This document shows positions 10,197-20,437 of a stretch of DNA of 64,000 bases, one piece after another. The notes under the pieces were generated by a model. It was not told the origin of the DNA, made no database searches, and saw only the letters and a program-made list of their open reading frames with translations. This DNA comes from Proteus appendicitidis. Lineage in GTDB: Bacteria > Pseudomonadota > Gammaproteobacteria > Enterobacterales > Enterobacteriaceae. The stretch is from assembly GCF_030271835.1 (NCBI RefSeq), contig NZ_CP127389.1:1462001-1526000 (forward strand), written 5' to 3'. A program made the position numbers and the translations under genes. Positions within the stretch are counted from its first letter, which is position 1; each line of letters begins with the position of its first letter.

Positions 10197-11960
10197 TTAA
10201 TACAAGGTATCTGCTTTTCGGTAGCGACCTGCATAGTCAAAAATCTTATTTCTTATCTTCCAAAAGTGCTCTTTTTTACCTTTATGAGCGACAATAAAGT
10301 CGGGATGACGCAACAAATCAAACTGTTTAATAATATCGTTAGCATTATGCCAAACAAAGGGGACACCCGGTGCGCGTTGATGTTCACGTAAAAATTTTAA
10401 TTCAAATATTTTTCGTTGAGCCGGGGTGGTTAATCGAAAACGTTCTGAGACGGAAGTGCCTTCTTCATCGTAATAATTAATTTCTAACCATTCGCCTTTA
10501 ACATCGTTTCCTGATTTAAATTGCATCCCACCACAACGTAGAACTAATGCTCCTTTGAGTTTTAATGCCGCTTTGAGCATATCATCAGGATCAACCAAGA
10601 TCTCATCGCAGTGAACACAGCGACGTGCTGCAATATCATTTTCTTCATTACAATGAGGACACAATTTAAAGCGGAAACGAAATTCACATTGCTGTTTTTG
10701 CCCTTGTTCATTGAGTTCCCAGCCTTGGCAACGGCGACCATAGTGTTCAATGATATCCCCATCAGCATCTACAATTCCCCAAAAGGTATTGGCAAATTGG
10801 CAAATAGGGCAAAAAACTTGTACCGGCTGACTATTTGGATTGGGCTTTTTAGTACCAACTTCGGGTAGATAGAGATCATGAGGATTACCCGCATAATCTA
10901 AAATCAGGCATTCTGTTTTTCCTGCAAATAATCTTAATCCTCGTCCTACAATTTGCTGGTATAAACTTACAGACTCAGTAGGGCGTAAGATAGCAATTAA
11001 ATCAACATGAGGTGCATCAAAACCTGTTGTTAGTACGGCAACATTAACCATATAACGTAATTGTTGCTGTTTAAAACGGGAAATAAGATCATCACGCTCA
11101 TAAGAAGGGGTATCTGCACTAACTAATGCCGCTTCATCTTGTGGTAAAAGAGAAAGGATTTCTTTTGCATGTTCAACTGTCGCCGCAAATATCATTACAC
11201 CTTGGCAATTTTGCGCATATTCAATAATTTGAGCAACAATATGAGGCGTAATACGTTTTTGTCTCTTTATTTCACGGTTTAGATCTTCCTCATTAAATAT
11301 CCCATTTTGACTTGTTCTTACTTGGCTAAAGTCGTATTGCAATATAGGCATATCTAGGCGAGTGGGTGGAACTAAAAAATGATTGCTTATCATATAGCGT
11401 AAAGGCAATTCATAGATACAATCACGGAAAAAGCAGTTTTCATCGCCTCTGATCATACCGTGATAATGATATTGATAAATCCAACCCGTAGGTAAACGAT
11501 AAGGTGTTGCAGTTAATCCTAAGATCCGTAATTGTGGATTAATGGATTGTAATTGTTTAATGACTTGCTGATATTGGCTATCTTCAGACAAACTAATGCG
11601 ATGGCATTCATCAATAATAAGAAGAGAAAAAGTATCACTAAACTGCGATAAATTACGGGCAACAGATTGCACGCTACCAAAAACAACTTTTCCGCTACTC
11701 TCTTTCTGTTGTAAGCCCGCAGCAAAAATATCCGCAGATAGACCATAAGCCTCATATTTGCTATGGTTCTGTTCTACTAATTCTTTTACGTGTGCTAGCA
11801 CCAATACACGTCCGCGCGCTCTTTTAGCGAGTTCTGCAATCACTAAACTTTTTCCTGCGCCAGTAGGTAATACAATTACCGCAGGTGTATTGTGTTGGCG
11901 AAAATAAGAGATTGTCGCGTTAACCGCGTCAAGTTGATAAGGTCTGAGTGTAAAAGCCAT
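10197..11960 (-). CDS. radD: ATP-dependent helicase RadD (YejH)
   Basis: This is a superfamily 2 helicase of 587 residues. Walker A is [15 protein letters not shown] near residue 35, the DEAH-type box is IIDECHRIS near 130, motif III is [10 protein letters not shown], and motif VI is [12 protein letters not shown] near 320. The C-terminal part has zinc-binding CPICQ and CPHC...CVHC pairs. RadD works with RecA and SSB in repair of double-strand breaks and crossovers. Position beside rplY and rsuA matches E. coli. All helicase motifs are intact. Confidence 0.94.
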   Translation of the reverse strand: MAFTLRPYQLDAVNATISYFRQHNTPAVIVLPTGAGKSLVIAELAKRARGRVLVLAHVKELVEQNHSKYEAYGLSADIFAAGLQQKESSGKVVFGSVQSVARNLSQFSDTFSLLIIDECHRISLSEDSQYQQVIKQLQSINPQLRILGLTATPYRLPTGWIYQYHYHGMIRGDENCFFRDCIYELPLRYMISNHFLVPPTRLDMPILQYDFSQVRTSQNGIFNEEDLNREIKRQKRITPHIVAQIIEYAQNCQGVMIFAATVEHAKEILSLLPQDEAALVSADTPSYERDDLISRFKQQQLRYMVNVAVLTTGFDAPHVDLIAILRPTESVSLYQQIVGRGLRLFAGKTECLILDYAGNPHDLYLPEVGTKKPNPNSQPVQVFCPICQFANTFWGIVDADGDIIEHYGRRCQGWELNEQGQKQQCEFRFRFKLCPHCNEENDIAARRCVHCDEILVDPDDMLKAALKLKGALVLRCGGMQFKSGNDVKGEWLEINYYDEEGTSVSERFRLTTPAQRKIFELKFLREHQRAPGVPFVWHNANDIIKQFDLLRHPDFIVAHKGKKEHFWKIRNKIFDYAGRYRKADTLY

Positions 11961-12141
11961 AACTCTGCATAAGAAATCAAACGGGGTGTCAGCGTAACAT
12001 TTTTTTATGGGTGGTGCGAATAAGGACGGAGTAAAGAGCGTGATAGTTTATTTATAAATTAATTAGTTGTTTTATTGTTAATATTCATTTTTAATAGATA
12101 CCTCATATCAGATGGTATTCTTCCATTTTTCAGAGAAATTC

Positions 12142-12846
12142 ATGCGATTAGATAAATTTTTATCCCAGCAATTGGGTATTAGCCGTAGCTTGATCCTTCG
12201 TGAATTAAGAGCAGGGCTTGTAACAATTGATGGCGAAATGGTGAAAAGCGGCTCAACCAAAATTGCACCAGAGCAAGAAGTAGCTTACGACGGAAATGTC
12301 TTAACTCAAATTTTAGGGCCTCGTTACTTTATGTTGAATAAGCCAATTGGCTATGTATGTTCAACAGACGATCCAGTTAATCCCACTATCCTCTATTTTA
12401 TTGATGAACCTCTGGCACATAAATTACATGCCGCTGGGCGTTTAGATATTGATACAACAGGGCTTGTTTTATTAACGGATAATGGTCAATGGTCTCATCG
12501 TATTACGGCACCAAAACATCATTGTGAGAAAACTTATCTAGTTACGTTAGAAGAGCCGATTGGAGAGGGTGTTGCTGAACAATTCCAAAAGGGTGTTCAA
12601 CTTAACGGTGAAAAAGATCTAACCAAACCCGCCTCGTTAGAAATTATTACACCGACAGAAGTTAAGCTCACTATTAGTGAAGGCAAATACCACCAAGTAA
12701 AACGTATGTTTGCAGCAGTGGGGAATCATGTAAGTGCATTACATCGTGAGCGTATTGGGGATATCACATTAGATGAGACTTTAGCTGAGGGCGAATATCG
12801 TCCATTAACAGAAGAAGAGATCAACAGCATTCACTTACCTCAATAA
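12142..12846 (+). CDS. rsuA: 16S rRNA pseudouridine(516) synthase RsuA
   Basis: The protein has an N-terminal S4 RNA-binding domain ([16 protein letters not shown]) and a pseudouridine synthase domain with the catalytic Asp in [15 protein letters not shown]. RsuA makes the single pseudouridine of 16S rRNA. I chose the ATG at 12142, giving 234 residues (231 in E. coli); the frame extends 10 codons upstream without a family match. The conserved neighbours radD (divergent) and bcr (38 bases downstream, same strand) support the identity. Confidence 0.94.
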   Translation: MRLDKFLSQQLGISRSLILRELRAGLVTIDGEMVKSGSTKIAPEQEVAYDGNVLTQILGPRYFMLNKPIGYVCSTDDPVNPTILYFIDEPLAHKLHAAGRLDIDTTGLVLLTDNGQWSHRITAPKHHCEKTYLVTLEEPIGEGVAEQFQKGVQLNGEKDLTKPASLEIITPTEVKLTISEGKYHQVKRMFAAVGNHVSALHRERIGDITLDETLAEGEYRPLTEEEINSIHLPQ

Positions 12847-12883
12847 TTATTATTTATCCTGTCGTTTTTGGGAGTTTATCTGC

Positions 12884-14068
12884 GTGCAACAGCAACGTTC
12901 GTCGTACCTTAGTCTCATTTTAATACTGGGACTTATTTCCATGCTTATGCCATTGGCTATAGATATGTATTTGCCAAGTTTACCCACTATTGCGCAAGAT
13001 TTTGGTGTGCCGAGTGGCAAAGTACAAATGACATTAAGTATCTATATTTTTGGTTTTGCTATTGGGCAATTAGTCTATGGTCCTATGGCTGACAGTTTGG
13101 GACGTAAGCCTGTCATTTTGGGCGGCGTAATTGTTTTTGCTTTTGCCTCTAGTGCATGTGCATTGTCTGAATCAATAGATATGCTAATTGGCATGCGCTT
13201 TTTACATGGTTTTGCAGCCGCTGCGGCAAGTGTTGTTATTAATGCATTGATGAGAGATATGTTCTCTAGAGATGATTTTTCTAGAAGTATGTCTTTTGTT
13301 GCACTTGTTATGACTATCGCACCTTTATTAGCGCCATTATTAGGTGCTTGGGTGATGAATTGGTTTTCATGGCATGCTATTTTCTGGAGTATCGCGATAG
13401 CTGCTTTGATTGCCTCAGCATTAATAGCTTTTTATATTCCAGAAACATTACCAAAAGAGCGTCGCCAACGCTTTAGCTTAAGAGTGACATTTAGCCAATT
13501 TATTAGCCTGTTTAGAACACGCCGTGTTCTTTGCTATATTTTGGCTTCCGGTTTTTCTTTTGCTGGCATGTTTTCATTTCTTAGTGCTGGTCCTTTTGTC
13601 TACATCGAATTACATGGTATTCCCTTTGATCAATTTGGATTATATTTTGGTTTTAATATTATCTTCTTAATTGTGATGACCAGCATTAATGGGCGATATG
13701 TTCGTCGATTTGGTGCGTTGAATATGTTGCGCCTAGGGCTAACTATTCAATGTTTTATGGGGATCTTTTTATTGCTGGTGGTCGCTCTTAATTTACATTT
13801 CTATTTCCTTGTTGTGGGCGTAGCAATGTATGTGGGGGGGATCGCGATGATCACATCGAATGCGATGGCCGTTATTCTTGATGATTATCCCCATATGGCA
13901 GGAACAGTTTCTTCTCTCGCAGGAACAGTGCGTTTTGGTGTTGGTGCGTTAGTTGGAACGGCGATTGCTATGCTACCCGCAAAATCAGAATGGCCAATGG
14001 TAAGCTCTATGGCATTTTGTGTACTGTGTGCTATGGGTTTTATCTTACTTGCTCGTCGTTATAAATAA
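12884..14068 (+). CDS. bcr: Bcr/CflA family multidrug efflux MFS transporter
   Basis: The 394-residue inner-membrane protein has 12 predicted helices and the drug:H+ antiporter signature: [19 protein letters not shown] in the first loop and [16 protein letters not shown] (motif A) between helices 2 and 3. Bcr exports bicyclomycin, sulfonamides and other small molecules. The start is a GTG behind GGGAG. Its place after rsuA matches E. coli, and the two are likely co-transcribed. A strong hairpin follows the stop. Confidence 0.9.
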   Translation: MQQQRSSYLSLILILGLISMLMPLAIDMYLPSLPTIAQDFGVPSGKVQMTLSIYIFGFAIGQLVYGPMADSLGRKPVILGGVIVFAFASSACALSESIDMLIGMRFLHGFAAAAASVVINALMRDMFSRDDFSRSMSFVALVMTIAPLLAPLLGAWVMNWFSWHAIFWSIAIAALIASALIAFYIPETLPKERRQRFSLRVTFSQFISLFRTRRVLCYILASGFSFAGMFSFLSAGPFVYIELHGIPFDQFGLYFGFNIIFLIVMTSINGRYVRRFGALNMLRLGLTIQCFMGIFLLLVVALNLHFYFLVVGVAMYVGGIAMITSNAMAVILDDYPHMAGTVSSLAGTVRFGVGALVGTAIAMLPAKSEWPMVSSMAFCVLCAMGFILLARRYK

Positions 14069-14074
14069 GAACAT

Positions 14075-14105
14075 CACGCTATAAATAACAGAAATTTATA
14101 GCGTG
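14075..14105 (+). terminator. Hairpin terminator after bcr
   Basis: CACGCTATAAAT (14075-14086) pairs with ATTTATAGCGTG (14094-14105), followed by CTCCTCTTTTCC. The stem is strong; the T run is short. Confidence 0.65.
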
Positions 14106-14192
14106 CTCCTCTTTTCCTGCCTCTATTTCCTCTAAATACACCAAATTTTTCTCTGTTGTATTTCATGAATCGTTTCAAATTAGTGTGATTTT

Positions 14193-14206
14193 TTGATTTG
14201 AATCAA
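14193..14206. promoter_or_regulatory. FNR-type palindrome TTGAT-N4-ATCAA
   Basis: TTGATTTGAATCAA is a perfect match to the FNR consensus. It lies in the 407-base gap 14106-14512, about 300 bases before the first downstream start candidate. It could also be chance in AT-rich DNA. Apart from this box, the palindrome at 14399-14420 and a 16-codon frame at 14513, I see nothing in this gap. Confidence 0.4.
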
Positions 14207-14398
14207 TACTTGATGTTGTTATTTTGTTAAATTAAGTAAAATTTATTTTAATAATCATCTATTATTGTTTTGTTGATATGAAGTATCGTGATAAAAATTG
14301 ATGGATTGTTTTACTTGAATGCGTAATATTTTATACAATTATTTTATATAGTTGATAAAATGTTAAATAAATGAAAGAATAATTGAAGAGATTAAGCA

Positions 14399-14420
14399 TT
14401 GCAGACATCAATATCTGCAA
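14399..14420. promoter_or_regulatory. Palindrome TTGCAGA-N8-TCTGCAA
   Basis: Two perfect 7-base arms separated by 8 bases lie upstream of yejG. The spacing fits either a dimeric repressor operator or a short RNA hairpin. I cannot assign a regulator. Confidence 0.35.
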
Positions 14421-14512
14421 ACACTAAGCTAAACGAATGGTTTGATACGTCTCTTCGCTTTACTTGTAAAGCAATTGTAATATTTATGTTGTATGATTAA
14501 CAAGGTTCTAAT

Positions 14513-14563
14513 ATGCGTGTGAGCAAGTCAGTTCAAACTCGTATTGATGATGTATTAAATTAA
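14513..14563 (+). CDS. 16-codon ORF upstream of yejG (possible leader or decayed gene start)
   Basis: The frame reads MRVSKSVQTRIDDVLN and stops; reading on past the stop gives RVDETGLICG before a second stop. The N-terminus looks like that of a ribbon-helix-helix antitoxin, so it may be a nonsense-truncated gene start. Alternatively it is an upstream ORF of yejG, which begins 25 bases later. No clear ribosome-binding site is visible. Confidence 0.25.
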   Translation: MRVSKSVQTRIDDVLN

Positions 14564-14588
14564 CGTGTTGATGAAACAGGATTGATTT

Positions 14589-14936
14589 GTGGATAATGTA
14601 CAACTTTCGGTAGTTCATAAGCTGCCGCTGAGTTATCGGTGGCTAGCAGGCTTTGCGGGCACAAGAGTAGAGATACTGCCTGAAAATGATGCTGGAAAGC
14701 AAAATACGCTGATTGGCTTAAAATTATTAAGTCATGATGGTATGACACTGGATGAAGCAATACAGAATTTGCGTCAGTATCTGAGTAATCTCCATATTGA
14801 TAGCGTTGTGATTGAGTGGGATGGTACTCCTTGTCTTTTCCTTCATAGCGATGATGAATGTGCTGCATTATGTTGCTTAAAAAACGCAGGTGTTGCTATT
14901 GCGGAGCCATTCCCAACGGCATATTCTTATTTATAA
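14589..14936 (+). CDS. yejG: YejG family protein
   Basis: This 115-residue product matches E. coli YejG: LSVVHKLPLSYRWLAGFAG at the N-terminus and CCLKNAGVAIAEPFPT at the C-terminus. YejG is a conserved protein of unknown function. The start is GTG. In E. coli, yejG is next to bcr at the end of the yejABEF operon; here yejABEF is missing and mepS follows directly, convergently. Confidence 0.88.
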   Translation: MDNVQLSVVHKLPLSYRWLAGFAGTRVEILPENDAGKQNTLIGLKLLSHDGMTLDEAIQNLRQYLSNLHIDSVVIEWDGTPCLFLHSDDECAALCCLKNAGVAIAEPFPTAYSYL

Positions 14937-15000
14937 CACTTATTTAATGTTATAAAACCAACGTAACTATTGTGCGGTTTAAGCATGGTCAAAGAATATA

Positions 15001-15036
15001 AAAAAAGCCTCATTATTGATTTAATGAGGCTTTTTT
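15001..15036. terminator. Bidirectional terminator between yejG and mepS
   Basis: AAAAAGCCTCATTA and TAATGAGGCTTTTTT form a strong stem with an A run on one side and a T run on the other, serving both convergent genes. Confidence 0.85.
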
Positions 15037-15062
15037 ATTGCAATAAGATATAAGGGAATTAA

Positions 15063-15677
15063 TTATCTTAATACGTTTTGCGAAAGGTTGTTTTCAACAA
15101 GTACCGCGTCATTTTTCTCAATAACACGTCTTGCTGCATAAAAACGTTTGTTCCAGTAGGTATTAGACATTTCTGACACTGTCACACCATTGCTGGTGGA
15201 TGCATGTACAAATTTATCATTACCGATGTAAATTCCAACATGGCGCATAGTACGGCCTGTTTTGAATAGAACGAGATCGCCTGCTTGTAATTTTGATTTA
15301 TTAACCTGAGTACCAGAGAACTGTTGGTCTGAGGTTGAGCGAGGAAGTTCTACACCGAATTGGTCAAGAAAGGTTCTTTGTACAAAGGCAGAGCAGTCAA
15401 TGCCTTTTTTGGTATCTCCACCTAAACGGTAAGCGACGCCTTTCCAGTCTGCATATTGGTCAAGTATCTTAGATTTTATATCGAGATTCTTCACCAATGA
15501 TTCAAATTCATCTTGTGATGCTTGGGAAATAGATGTGCTTGATGATGTATTAAGTGGGGTAGTGCTTGAATTCGCTAAGCGTGAATTTGCGTTCTGTGAG
15601 CTACATGCTGATAGCGTAGCTACAACAATGAACGCCGGTATGAGCTTAAGCATTCTCATATACGGTTTTGTTCTCAT
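15063..15677 (-). CDS. mepS: Murein DD-endopeptidase MepS (Spr)
   Basis: The 204-residue protein starts with a lipoprotein signal ending in the lipobox LSAC, then a Ser/Thr/Asn-rich linker and an NlpC/P60 domain. The catalytic Cys is in [12 protein letters not shown], and the two His are in RHVGIYIG and FVHASTS. MepS cuts the D-Ala-mDAP crosslinks of peptidoglycan from the outer membrane to allow wall growth. It lies next to lpxT as in E. coli (spr-yeiU). Confidence 0.93.
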   Translation of the reverse strand: MRTKPYMRMLKLIPAFIVVATLSACSSQNANSRLANSSTTPLNTSSSTSISQASQDEFESLVKNLDIKSKILDQYADWKGVAYRLGGDTKKGIDCSAFVQRTFLDQFGVELPRSTSDQQFSGTQVNKSKLQAGDLVLFKTGRTMRHVGIYIGNDKFVHASTSNGVTVSEMSNTYWNKRFYAARRVIEKNDAVLVENNLSQNVLR

Positions 15678-15980
15678 TGTGACAGATTTCCCTTACATCC
15701 TTACGTGCAGAAGCGCACATGAATTATTCACCAAATAACCAGAGAATATAGTGTAATTTAACTCTGGCAACCTTATTTCGCGAAAAACGTGCTCTAAAGC
15801 ACGTAAATATCCACATTAAACAATAAATAATGAAGAAACCAGAAAAGTGTACAGAAAGAGGGGCTAAATGGCGAGAGGAAAGGCGCTTAATTTACAAAAC
15901 ATTAGATAATAAAGTGCTAATACTTAAAATAGATCTCATTTTGTCATAATAATATCATTTAATTGTCAAAAAAATGACCA

Positions 15981-16016
15981 AAAGAATAAGTGCAATATTA
16001 CACTTATTCTCTTTTA
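15981..16016 (-). terminator. Terminator after lpxT
   Basis: AGAATAAGTG and CACTTATTCT flank an 8-base loop, with T runs on both outer sides. It is placed to end minus-strand lpxT transcription. The rest of the gap 15678-16046 holds only an AT-rich mepS promoter region with no feature I can name. Confidence 0.75.
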
Positions 16017-16046
16017 ATAAATTAGATGTGTTTTCCCTTTTCTCTT

Positions 16047-16754
16047 TTATTTTTTAAAAGGAAGATATTTTTCTAATTGTCTGACAATATTATCTGATAA
16101 CGGTGTAATTAATAGCCAACTTGTTGTGACTAAAGTTAAAGATATAGAACCAACTAATATATCTGATGCCCAGTGTGCGCCAGCCATAACTCTTGGTAAT
16201 GAAAACACGACAGTAATAAGAAGAGCACATAAGAAAGAACGAAACGAGAGATAACGTAATATAAAGCTACAGAAGATCAGTAGCATTAAGCCATGGTCGC
16301 CAGGGAAGCTATCACCTGAGGCATCTTTTGTAGGAATGCCCGTCACAACGCCCACTCTATGCGCATCTTGAAAATGAAGTGTCGGGCTTGGTCTTTCAAT
16401 TGGAATATTTTGTCCTAATTGATTAATCAGCACTGCACTGATTATCATCACTAATCCCACAATTATCAGATGGCGTTTACCCCTATAATCTTTTTTACGG
16501 AATGTATTGTAATAAAGCGCTCCCATCGCCAGCAAAATAACCAAATCAAACTTTCTATTATTGGTATAAGCCACAAAAGAAGCAAAAAAAGTATCAGGCA
16601 AAATGTGCTGATTAAAAAAATAAAAAATACGTGTGTCAATTGATAGCCAAAATCCATGTTGTGCCGGAAGATACCAAGAGAGAAAAATAATTAGGCCGGC
16701 AAGATTAAGTAAAAAAATAGCCAGTGCTTTTTGGTTAAAATGAGAAAGTTTCAT
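16047..16754 (-). CDS. lpxT: Kdo2-lipid A phosphotransferase LpxT
   Basis: The 235-residue membrane protein has six predicted helices and PAP2 phosphatase motifs: SGDSFPGDHG (motif 2) and RVMAGAHWASDILVG (motif 3, with the catalytic His). LpxT transfers a phosphate from undecaprenyl diphosphate to lipid A at the periplasmic face of the inner membrane. The start MKLSHFNQKALAIFLLNL and the position next to mepS fit E. coli LpxT (YeiU). A CRP-like palindrome lies 31 bases upstream of the start, between this gene and the pilin-like gene. Confidence 0.85.
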   Translation of the reverse strand: MKLSHFNQKALAIFLLNLAGLIIFLSWYLPAQHGFWLSIDTRIFYFFNQHILPDTFFASFVAYTNNRKFDLVILLAMGALYYNTFRKKDYRGKRHLIIVGLVMIISAVLINQLGQNIPIERPSPTLHFQDAHRVGVVTGIPTKDASGDSFPGDHGLMLLIFCSFILRYLSFRSFLCALLITVVFSLPRVMAGAHWASDILVGSISLTLVTTSWLLITPLSDNIVRQLEKYLPFKK

Positions 16755-16784
16755 AGTAATAAAATGACAAATTTGCGTGTATTT

Positions 16785-16800
16785 AGTGATCTAGATCACA
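16785..16800. promoter_or_regulatory. CRP-like site AGTGA-N6-TCACA
   Basis: AGTGATCTAGATCACA is a close match to the CRP consensus and is palindromic at the centre. It lies in the divergent region between lpxT and the pilin-like gene at 17101. No other feature is clear in 16755-17100, which is AT-rich. Confidence 0.45.
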
Positions 16801-17100
16801 ATAAGTTTGAGTTTGATTCTAGGACTATAACCAAAATAAAAAAATAGATCTTTGCAATTTGCTGTCTATGCAAATGTTATGCTTTAGTTTCATTTCTGTT
16901 AGATTTTTTCATATCCACTTAACCTAAATTTAGAATATTTTTTTTTGATACTCGTAATTTGAGTGTTATATAATTTTTTTCTATTCTTTAATTAAAGATA
17001 AAAGTTAAATAAATAAAGTAACAAGCCGATATTAGTTAAGACTTTAATAACATATTGGCTTGTGAAATTTACACATCCCAATAATCATAGGAGATTAGTT

Positions 17101-17412
17101 TTGAATAAGTTATGTATTGCAGCTACGTGCTTAACTTTATTATTAAGCACACCTACTTTGGCTAAGGAAAATAAAGTCATTGGTTCAGGAACTATAACTT
17201 TTGTTGGTGCAATTGTTGAGGGCAATTGTCTAATGGATACGGATAAAAACACTTTTAAAACAAGTTGTTGGAATGGTACTGAAATGCAGGAATCTGAATA
17301 TCAGTTAGAAAGGAATAAGCACTTTAACTCTAAATTGATTAACAACAAAGGCTCTATGGATATTAAATGGATTAATGATAATTTAGCTGTAATGAACATT
17401 GTTTATAATTAA
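17101..17412 (+). CDS. Short type 1 pilin-like secreted protein
   Basis: A 103-residue protein has a clean signal peptide (LCIAATCLTLLLSTPTLA). The mature part starts like a type 1 pilin (GSGTITFVGAIVEGNCLMD) but holds only about 80 residues, roughly half a normal pilin, so it could not form a complete strand-exchange subunit. Two Cys (in GNCLM and TSCWN) could form the usual disulfide. I prefer the TTG at 17101, which follows AGGAG at 7 bases and yields the signal peptide; the GTG at 17062 adds a hydrophilic stretch. No chaperone or usher is nearby. A paralogue lies 266 bases downstream. Confidence 0.65.
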   Translation: MNKLCIAATCLTLLLSTPTLAKENKVIGSGTITFVGAIVEGNCLMDTDKNTFKTSCWNGTEMQESEYQLERNKHFNSKLINNKGSMDIKWINDNLAVMNIVYN

Positions 17413-17678
17413 TTTCCCATAGATCTAGTAATAAAAATAATTGTATTAATTAAATAAAATTTTAATACTTTTATAGAGCTGTTATTAAAGTTAAAAATAT
17501 TTGACTTAAGTTTAATCAACGTTGATTTCTTATTTATAAACATCGAACACTTATATTTGATAGACATCAAATATTCCTCTTATGTCTATATAAATGTCAT
17601 ATTTTATTGCTATGATAAAAATATGTCGGGTAGGTGTGATCCCCATACCTGCTAGCGCAAACAAGAAGTGAGGTCGTT

Positions 17679-18008
17679 ATGAGAAAATATCTGACCGTAG
17701 TATGCAGTCTTCTCGTTTCCAGTTCGATATCATTAGCTTGGGCATCTGATCCCATGCAAACAACAGGGCAGATTTATCTGCGGGGTGCGATTGTCGATCC
17801 TGCATGTGAGATGAATTTCACATTTGATAAAGCTGAATACCAATGTTACAAACACAACAAAGTGTTCACATCTACTCAATCTATTGTTCCCGCGTCTTTT
17901 GATAAATCCCAACGAACTATTATTTTGCCTCAAGATATGGGCAAGGCTGAGATCCGTTGGATGGATGACACCCAAAAAAATGGTGTTATTGACGTCCAAT
18001 ATTTTTAA
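17679..18008 (+). CDS. Short type 1 pilin-like secreted protein (paralogue)
   Basis: This 109-residue protein has a signal peptide ending near AWA and a pilin-like mature start (TTGQIYLRGAIVDPACEMNF), with a second Cys in YQCYKH. As in its upstream neighbour, the second half of a pilin is missing and the chain ends IRWMDDT...IDVQYF, comparable to the neighbour's DIKWINDN...MNIVYN. The shared order of motifs shows the two are duplicates. The ATG follows GAGG. Function is unknown; a periplasmic or surface role is inferred from the signal peptide only. Confidence 0.65.
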   Translation: MRKYLTVVCSLLVSSSISLAWASDPMQTTGQIYLRGAIVDPACEMNFTFDKAEYQCYKHNKVFTSTQSIVPASFDKSQRTIILPQDMGKAEIRWMDDTQKNGVIDVQYF

Positions 18009-18161
18009 GGCGTCTGTGGATAGACAAAGGTAGGGTGCAAAAGATAAACAAGTCAAATAATCGTTTGTCACATTGGGTTTCTTACGATTATCTGACCTAT
18101 TTAAAGCGACATTAGCTATACGCTAATGAGTAGGGCTTTTGACTGTTGATTTGACAGTTGA

Positions 18162-18734
18162 TTAGTCAGCTCGGCCCATATAGCGACGTTCAGCAATATG
18201 AATACGAACTTTATCGCCAGTAGAAAGATATTCAGGAACCTGAATAACTAACCCTGTTGGTAATGTTGCAGGTTTAGTACGAGCGCTTGCAGAGGCACCT
18301 TTAATACCTGGAACAGTTTCAACAATCTCCATATCAACAGTTTGTGGCAGTTCTAATGCTAAAACTTGACCATCCATTGTTAATACTTGCATTCCCGCTA
18401 AGCCTTCCTCAGGAATAAACAGTAATTCATCTTCAATTTGATCTTTTTTGAAGGTATACGGTGTGTAATCTTCATTATCCATAAAGATATATTCATCACC
18501 ATCAATGTAAGAGAAGCTCACAGCACGACGCGTTAAGCTGATGGTATCAATCATATCATCGCCTTTAAAACGCTCTTCTACTTTCTGGCCAGTACGGATA
18601 TCAGTAAAACGCATTTTGTACAGTGTACTTGCACCACGAGCACTTGGTGCTTGGATGTCGATATCTTTTACCAGTAATAATTTGTTGTTATAACTAACAG
18701 CCATACCACGTTTAATTTCATTGGCTTTTGCCAT
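18162..18734 (-). CDS. yeiP: Elongation factor P-like protein YeiP (EfpL)
   Basis: The 190-residue protein has the three-domain EF-P layout: an N-terminal KOW-like domain ([20 protein letters not shown]) and two OB domains. The tip loop has APSARGAS in place of the modified-Lys loop of true EF-P, which marks the YeiP/EfpL branch; this branch also relieves ribosome stalling. I chose the ATG at 18734, behind GGAAGG; the frame continues 27 codons upstream without similarity. In E. coli yeiP lies near lpxT as well. Confidence 0.93.
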   Translation of the reverse strand: MAKANEIKRGMAVSYNNKLLLVKDIDIQAPSARGASTLYKMRFTDIRTGQKVEERFKGDDMIDTISLTRRAVSFSYIDGDEYIFMDNEDYTPYTFKKDQIEDELLFIPEEGLAGMQVLTMDGQVLALELPQTVDMEIVETVPGIKGASASARTKPATLPTGLVIQVPEYLSTGDKVRIHIAERRYMGRAD

Positions 18735-18838
18735 ATAAAACCTTCCATTAAATAACATTGACGATAATGGCGACAAAATTACTCGCAGTGCAGAAACTTG
18801 GCAAGTTATTCGCACATTTTTTTATAAGATTTGATGAA

Positions 18839-18879
18839 AAAAACAAAGCCAGCTCCAATGTAGGCTGGCTCGGCTGGCT
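18839..18879 (-). terminator. Terminator after mtr
   Basis: AAGCCAGC (18845-18852) and GCTGGCTT (18872-18879) form a stem which on the minus strand is followed by TGTTTTTT, ending the mtr transcript ahead of yeiP. Confidence 0.7.
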
Positions 18880-18905
18880 TTAGATGTAGGCTTTTAGCAA
18901 AGACA

Positions 18906-20147
18906 TTAACGGTAGATAGGAAGAAGATTAAAGTTCGCTAAAATATGTGCGCTGGCATTGAGAATACCAAACAAAATGACGAAACCAATCATAAACATAC
19001 CACCGGGAGCTTTAAAGCTTTGACTTTGATTACGCTCACGACTTGCTTTTGCCATTAATGCGGGAATAATTGCAGCCCAAATGGCAGCCGCTAACCCTGC
19101 AAAACCAATGGCATATAAGAAACCATCAGGAAAAATAATGGCTAAAACAGTCGGCGGTATAAACGTTACTAATGCAGATTTAAATCGGCCACTTCCTGTA
19201 TTTGAAAACTTAAAGAAGTCTGCTAAGTAATCGAATAATCCTAATGACACACCTAAAAATGAACTTGCTAATGCCATATAAGAGAACAAGTCTAATAACA
19301 TTGATACAGAGGTATTGGCGGTTGTTGTACGCATTTGTGCCAATAAGTTACCAATATTCCCACCATCAGCAATCACTTGCTTGAAACCTTCACGAGGAAT
19401 ATTACCTTGTACAACAAACTGCCATAAAATATAAATTGCCAATGAAATCAATGTACCAATAAGCAAGCTTTTCATAACAGCTTTGCCATCTTTACGATAA
19501 TACGTCACTAAGCCCGGAATATTGCCGTGATAACCAAATGAAGCCAGTAAATAAGGTAATGCGGCTAAAGCATAAGGCAAGTAACTTGCATTGCTTTCAT
19601 TGGTGTTAAATAACACAGGCATTTTTACTTCGGTAAATAGGCCGCCAATGGCTAACACAAAAGTAATTACCATACCGCCAATTAAAATGGTGCTTAATCT
19701 ATCCACTGCGCGTGTTGATAACCAAACAAAGAAAGCAACAATTAATGCAAAGACCAAACCCGCAATAGCTTGGGGTACGCTTACCACATTTGCGAAATTT
19801 TGCACAATAATGGAGCTACCGGCAGAAATATAAGCGTAAGTTAAAATATAAAGAACAAATGCAATCGCCAGCCCATTAATAGTACTCCAGCCTTTTCCTA
19901 ATAAGTCTTTGGTAATGGTATGAAAGCTAGAGCCTAAAGGATAATGAAGGTTTACTTCTAAAATCATTAACCCAGACATAAATAAACAAAACCAAGTGTA
20001 GATCAGAAGAAAAATAGAACCGGTAAACCAGACACCGGAAGTCACAATAGGAATGGAAAACATGCCTGCACCCACAGCGGTGCCAGCAATGATCATTGCA
20101 CCACCAAGTATGGATGGGCGCTTTGTTATTGATGTGACTTCTGACAT
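18906..20147 (-). CDS. mtr: Tryptophan-specific transporter Mtr
   Basis: The 413-residue protein has 11 predicted membrane helices and belongs to the aromatic amino acid permease family (HAAAP). It follows E. coli Mtr closely: SGLMILEVNLHYPLGSSF, then AFVLYILTYAYISAGSSI, LLASFGYHGNIPGL and the end SAHILANFNLLPIYR. Mtr imports tryptophan, and in indole-producing Proteus relatives also indole, with protons. TyrP is the main alternative; the motifs favour Mtr. Upstream, two GTGTAAA half-sites (20189-20195, 20217-20223) and a CTAGTACA-like motif hint at TyrR and TrpR control. Confidence 0.85.
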   Translation of the reverse strand: MSEVTSITKRPSILGGAMIIAGTAVGAGMFSIPIVTSGVWFTGSIFLLIYTWFCLFMSGLMILEVNLHYPLGSSFHTITKDLLGKGWSTINGLAIAFVLYILTYAYISAGSSIIVQNFANVVSVPQAIAGLVFALIVAFFVWLSTRAVDRLSTILIGGMVITFVLAIGGLFTEVKMPVLFNTNESNASYLPYALAALPYLLASFGYHGNIPGLVTYYRKDGKAVMKSLLIGTLISLAIYILWQFVVQGNIPREGFKQVIADGGNIGNLLAQMRTTTANTSVSMLLDLFSYMALASSFLGVSLGLFDYLADFFKFSNTGSGRFKSALVTFIPPTVLAIIFPDGFLYAIGFAGLAAAIWAAIIPALMAKASRERNQSQSFKAPGGMFMIGFVILFGILNASAHILANFNLLPIYR

Positions 20148-20171
20148 AGGATGTCCTTATAAAATTGACTC

Positions 20172-20223
20172 AGTGTACTAGCTTGATGGTGTAAAGAATA
20201 CACGTTTGCTATAAGGGTGTAAA
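20172..20223 (-). promoter_or_regulatory. Possible TyrR/TrpR control region of mtr
   Basis: Two GTGTAAA motifs match one arm of the TyrR box (TGTAAA-N6-TTTACA), and AGTGTACTAG next to them resembles half of a TrpR operator. E. coli mtr is controlled by both proteins. No complete palindrome is visible, so this is a weak call. Confidence 0.3.
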
Positions 20224-20437
20224 TAGAGGTTATTGTGCTTTATAAAAGAAAAAAGTGAGTAAAAATAATACAGTAGAAAAAGGTGATTATATAAATCAAT
20301 AGATTAGTGTGAGGATTATTATAAATAATAAAGGAATATCATTATAAATAAGTGAAAATTTATGTAGAAATGGAAGATCTGAACATTATTCTGAACAAAA
20401 AAGATCCAGAATAATGAAAGTGATAGAGTGTTTTTAA

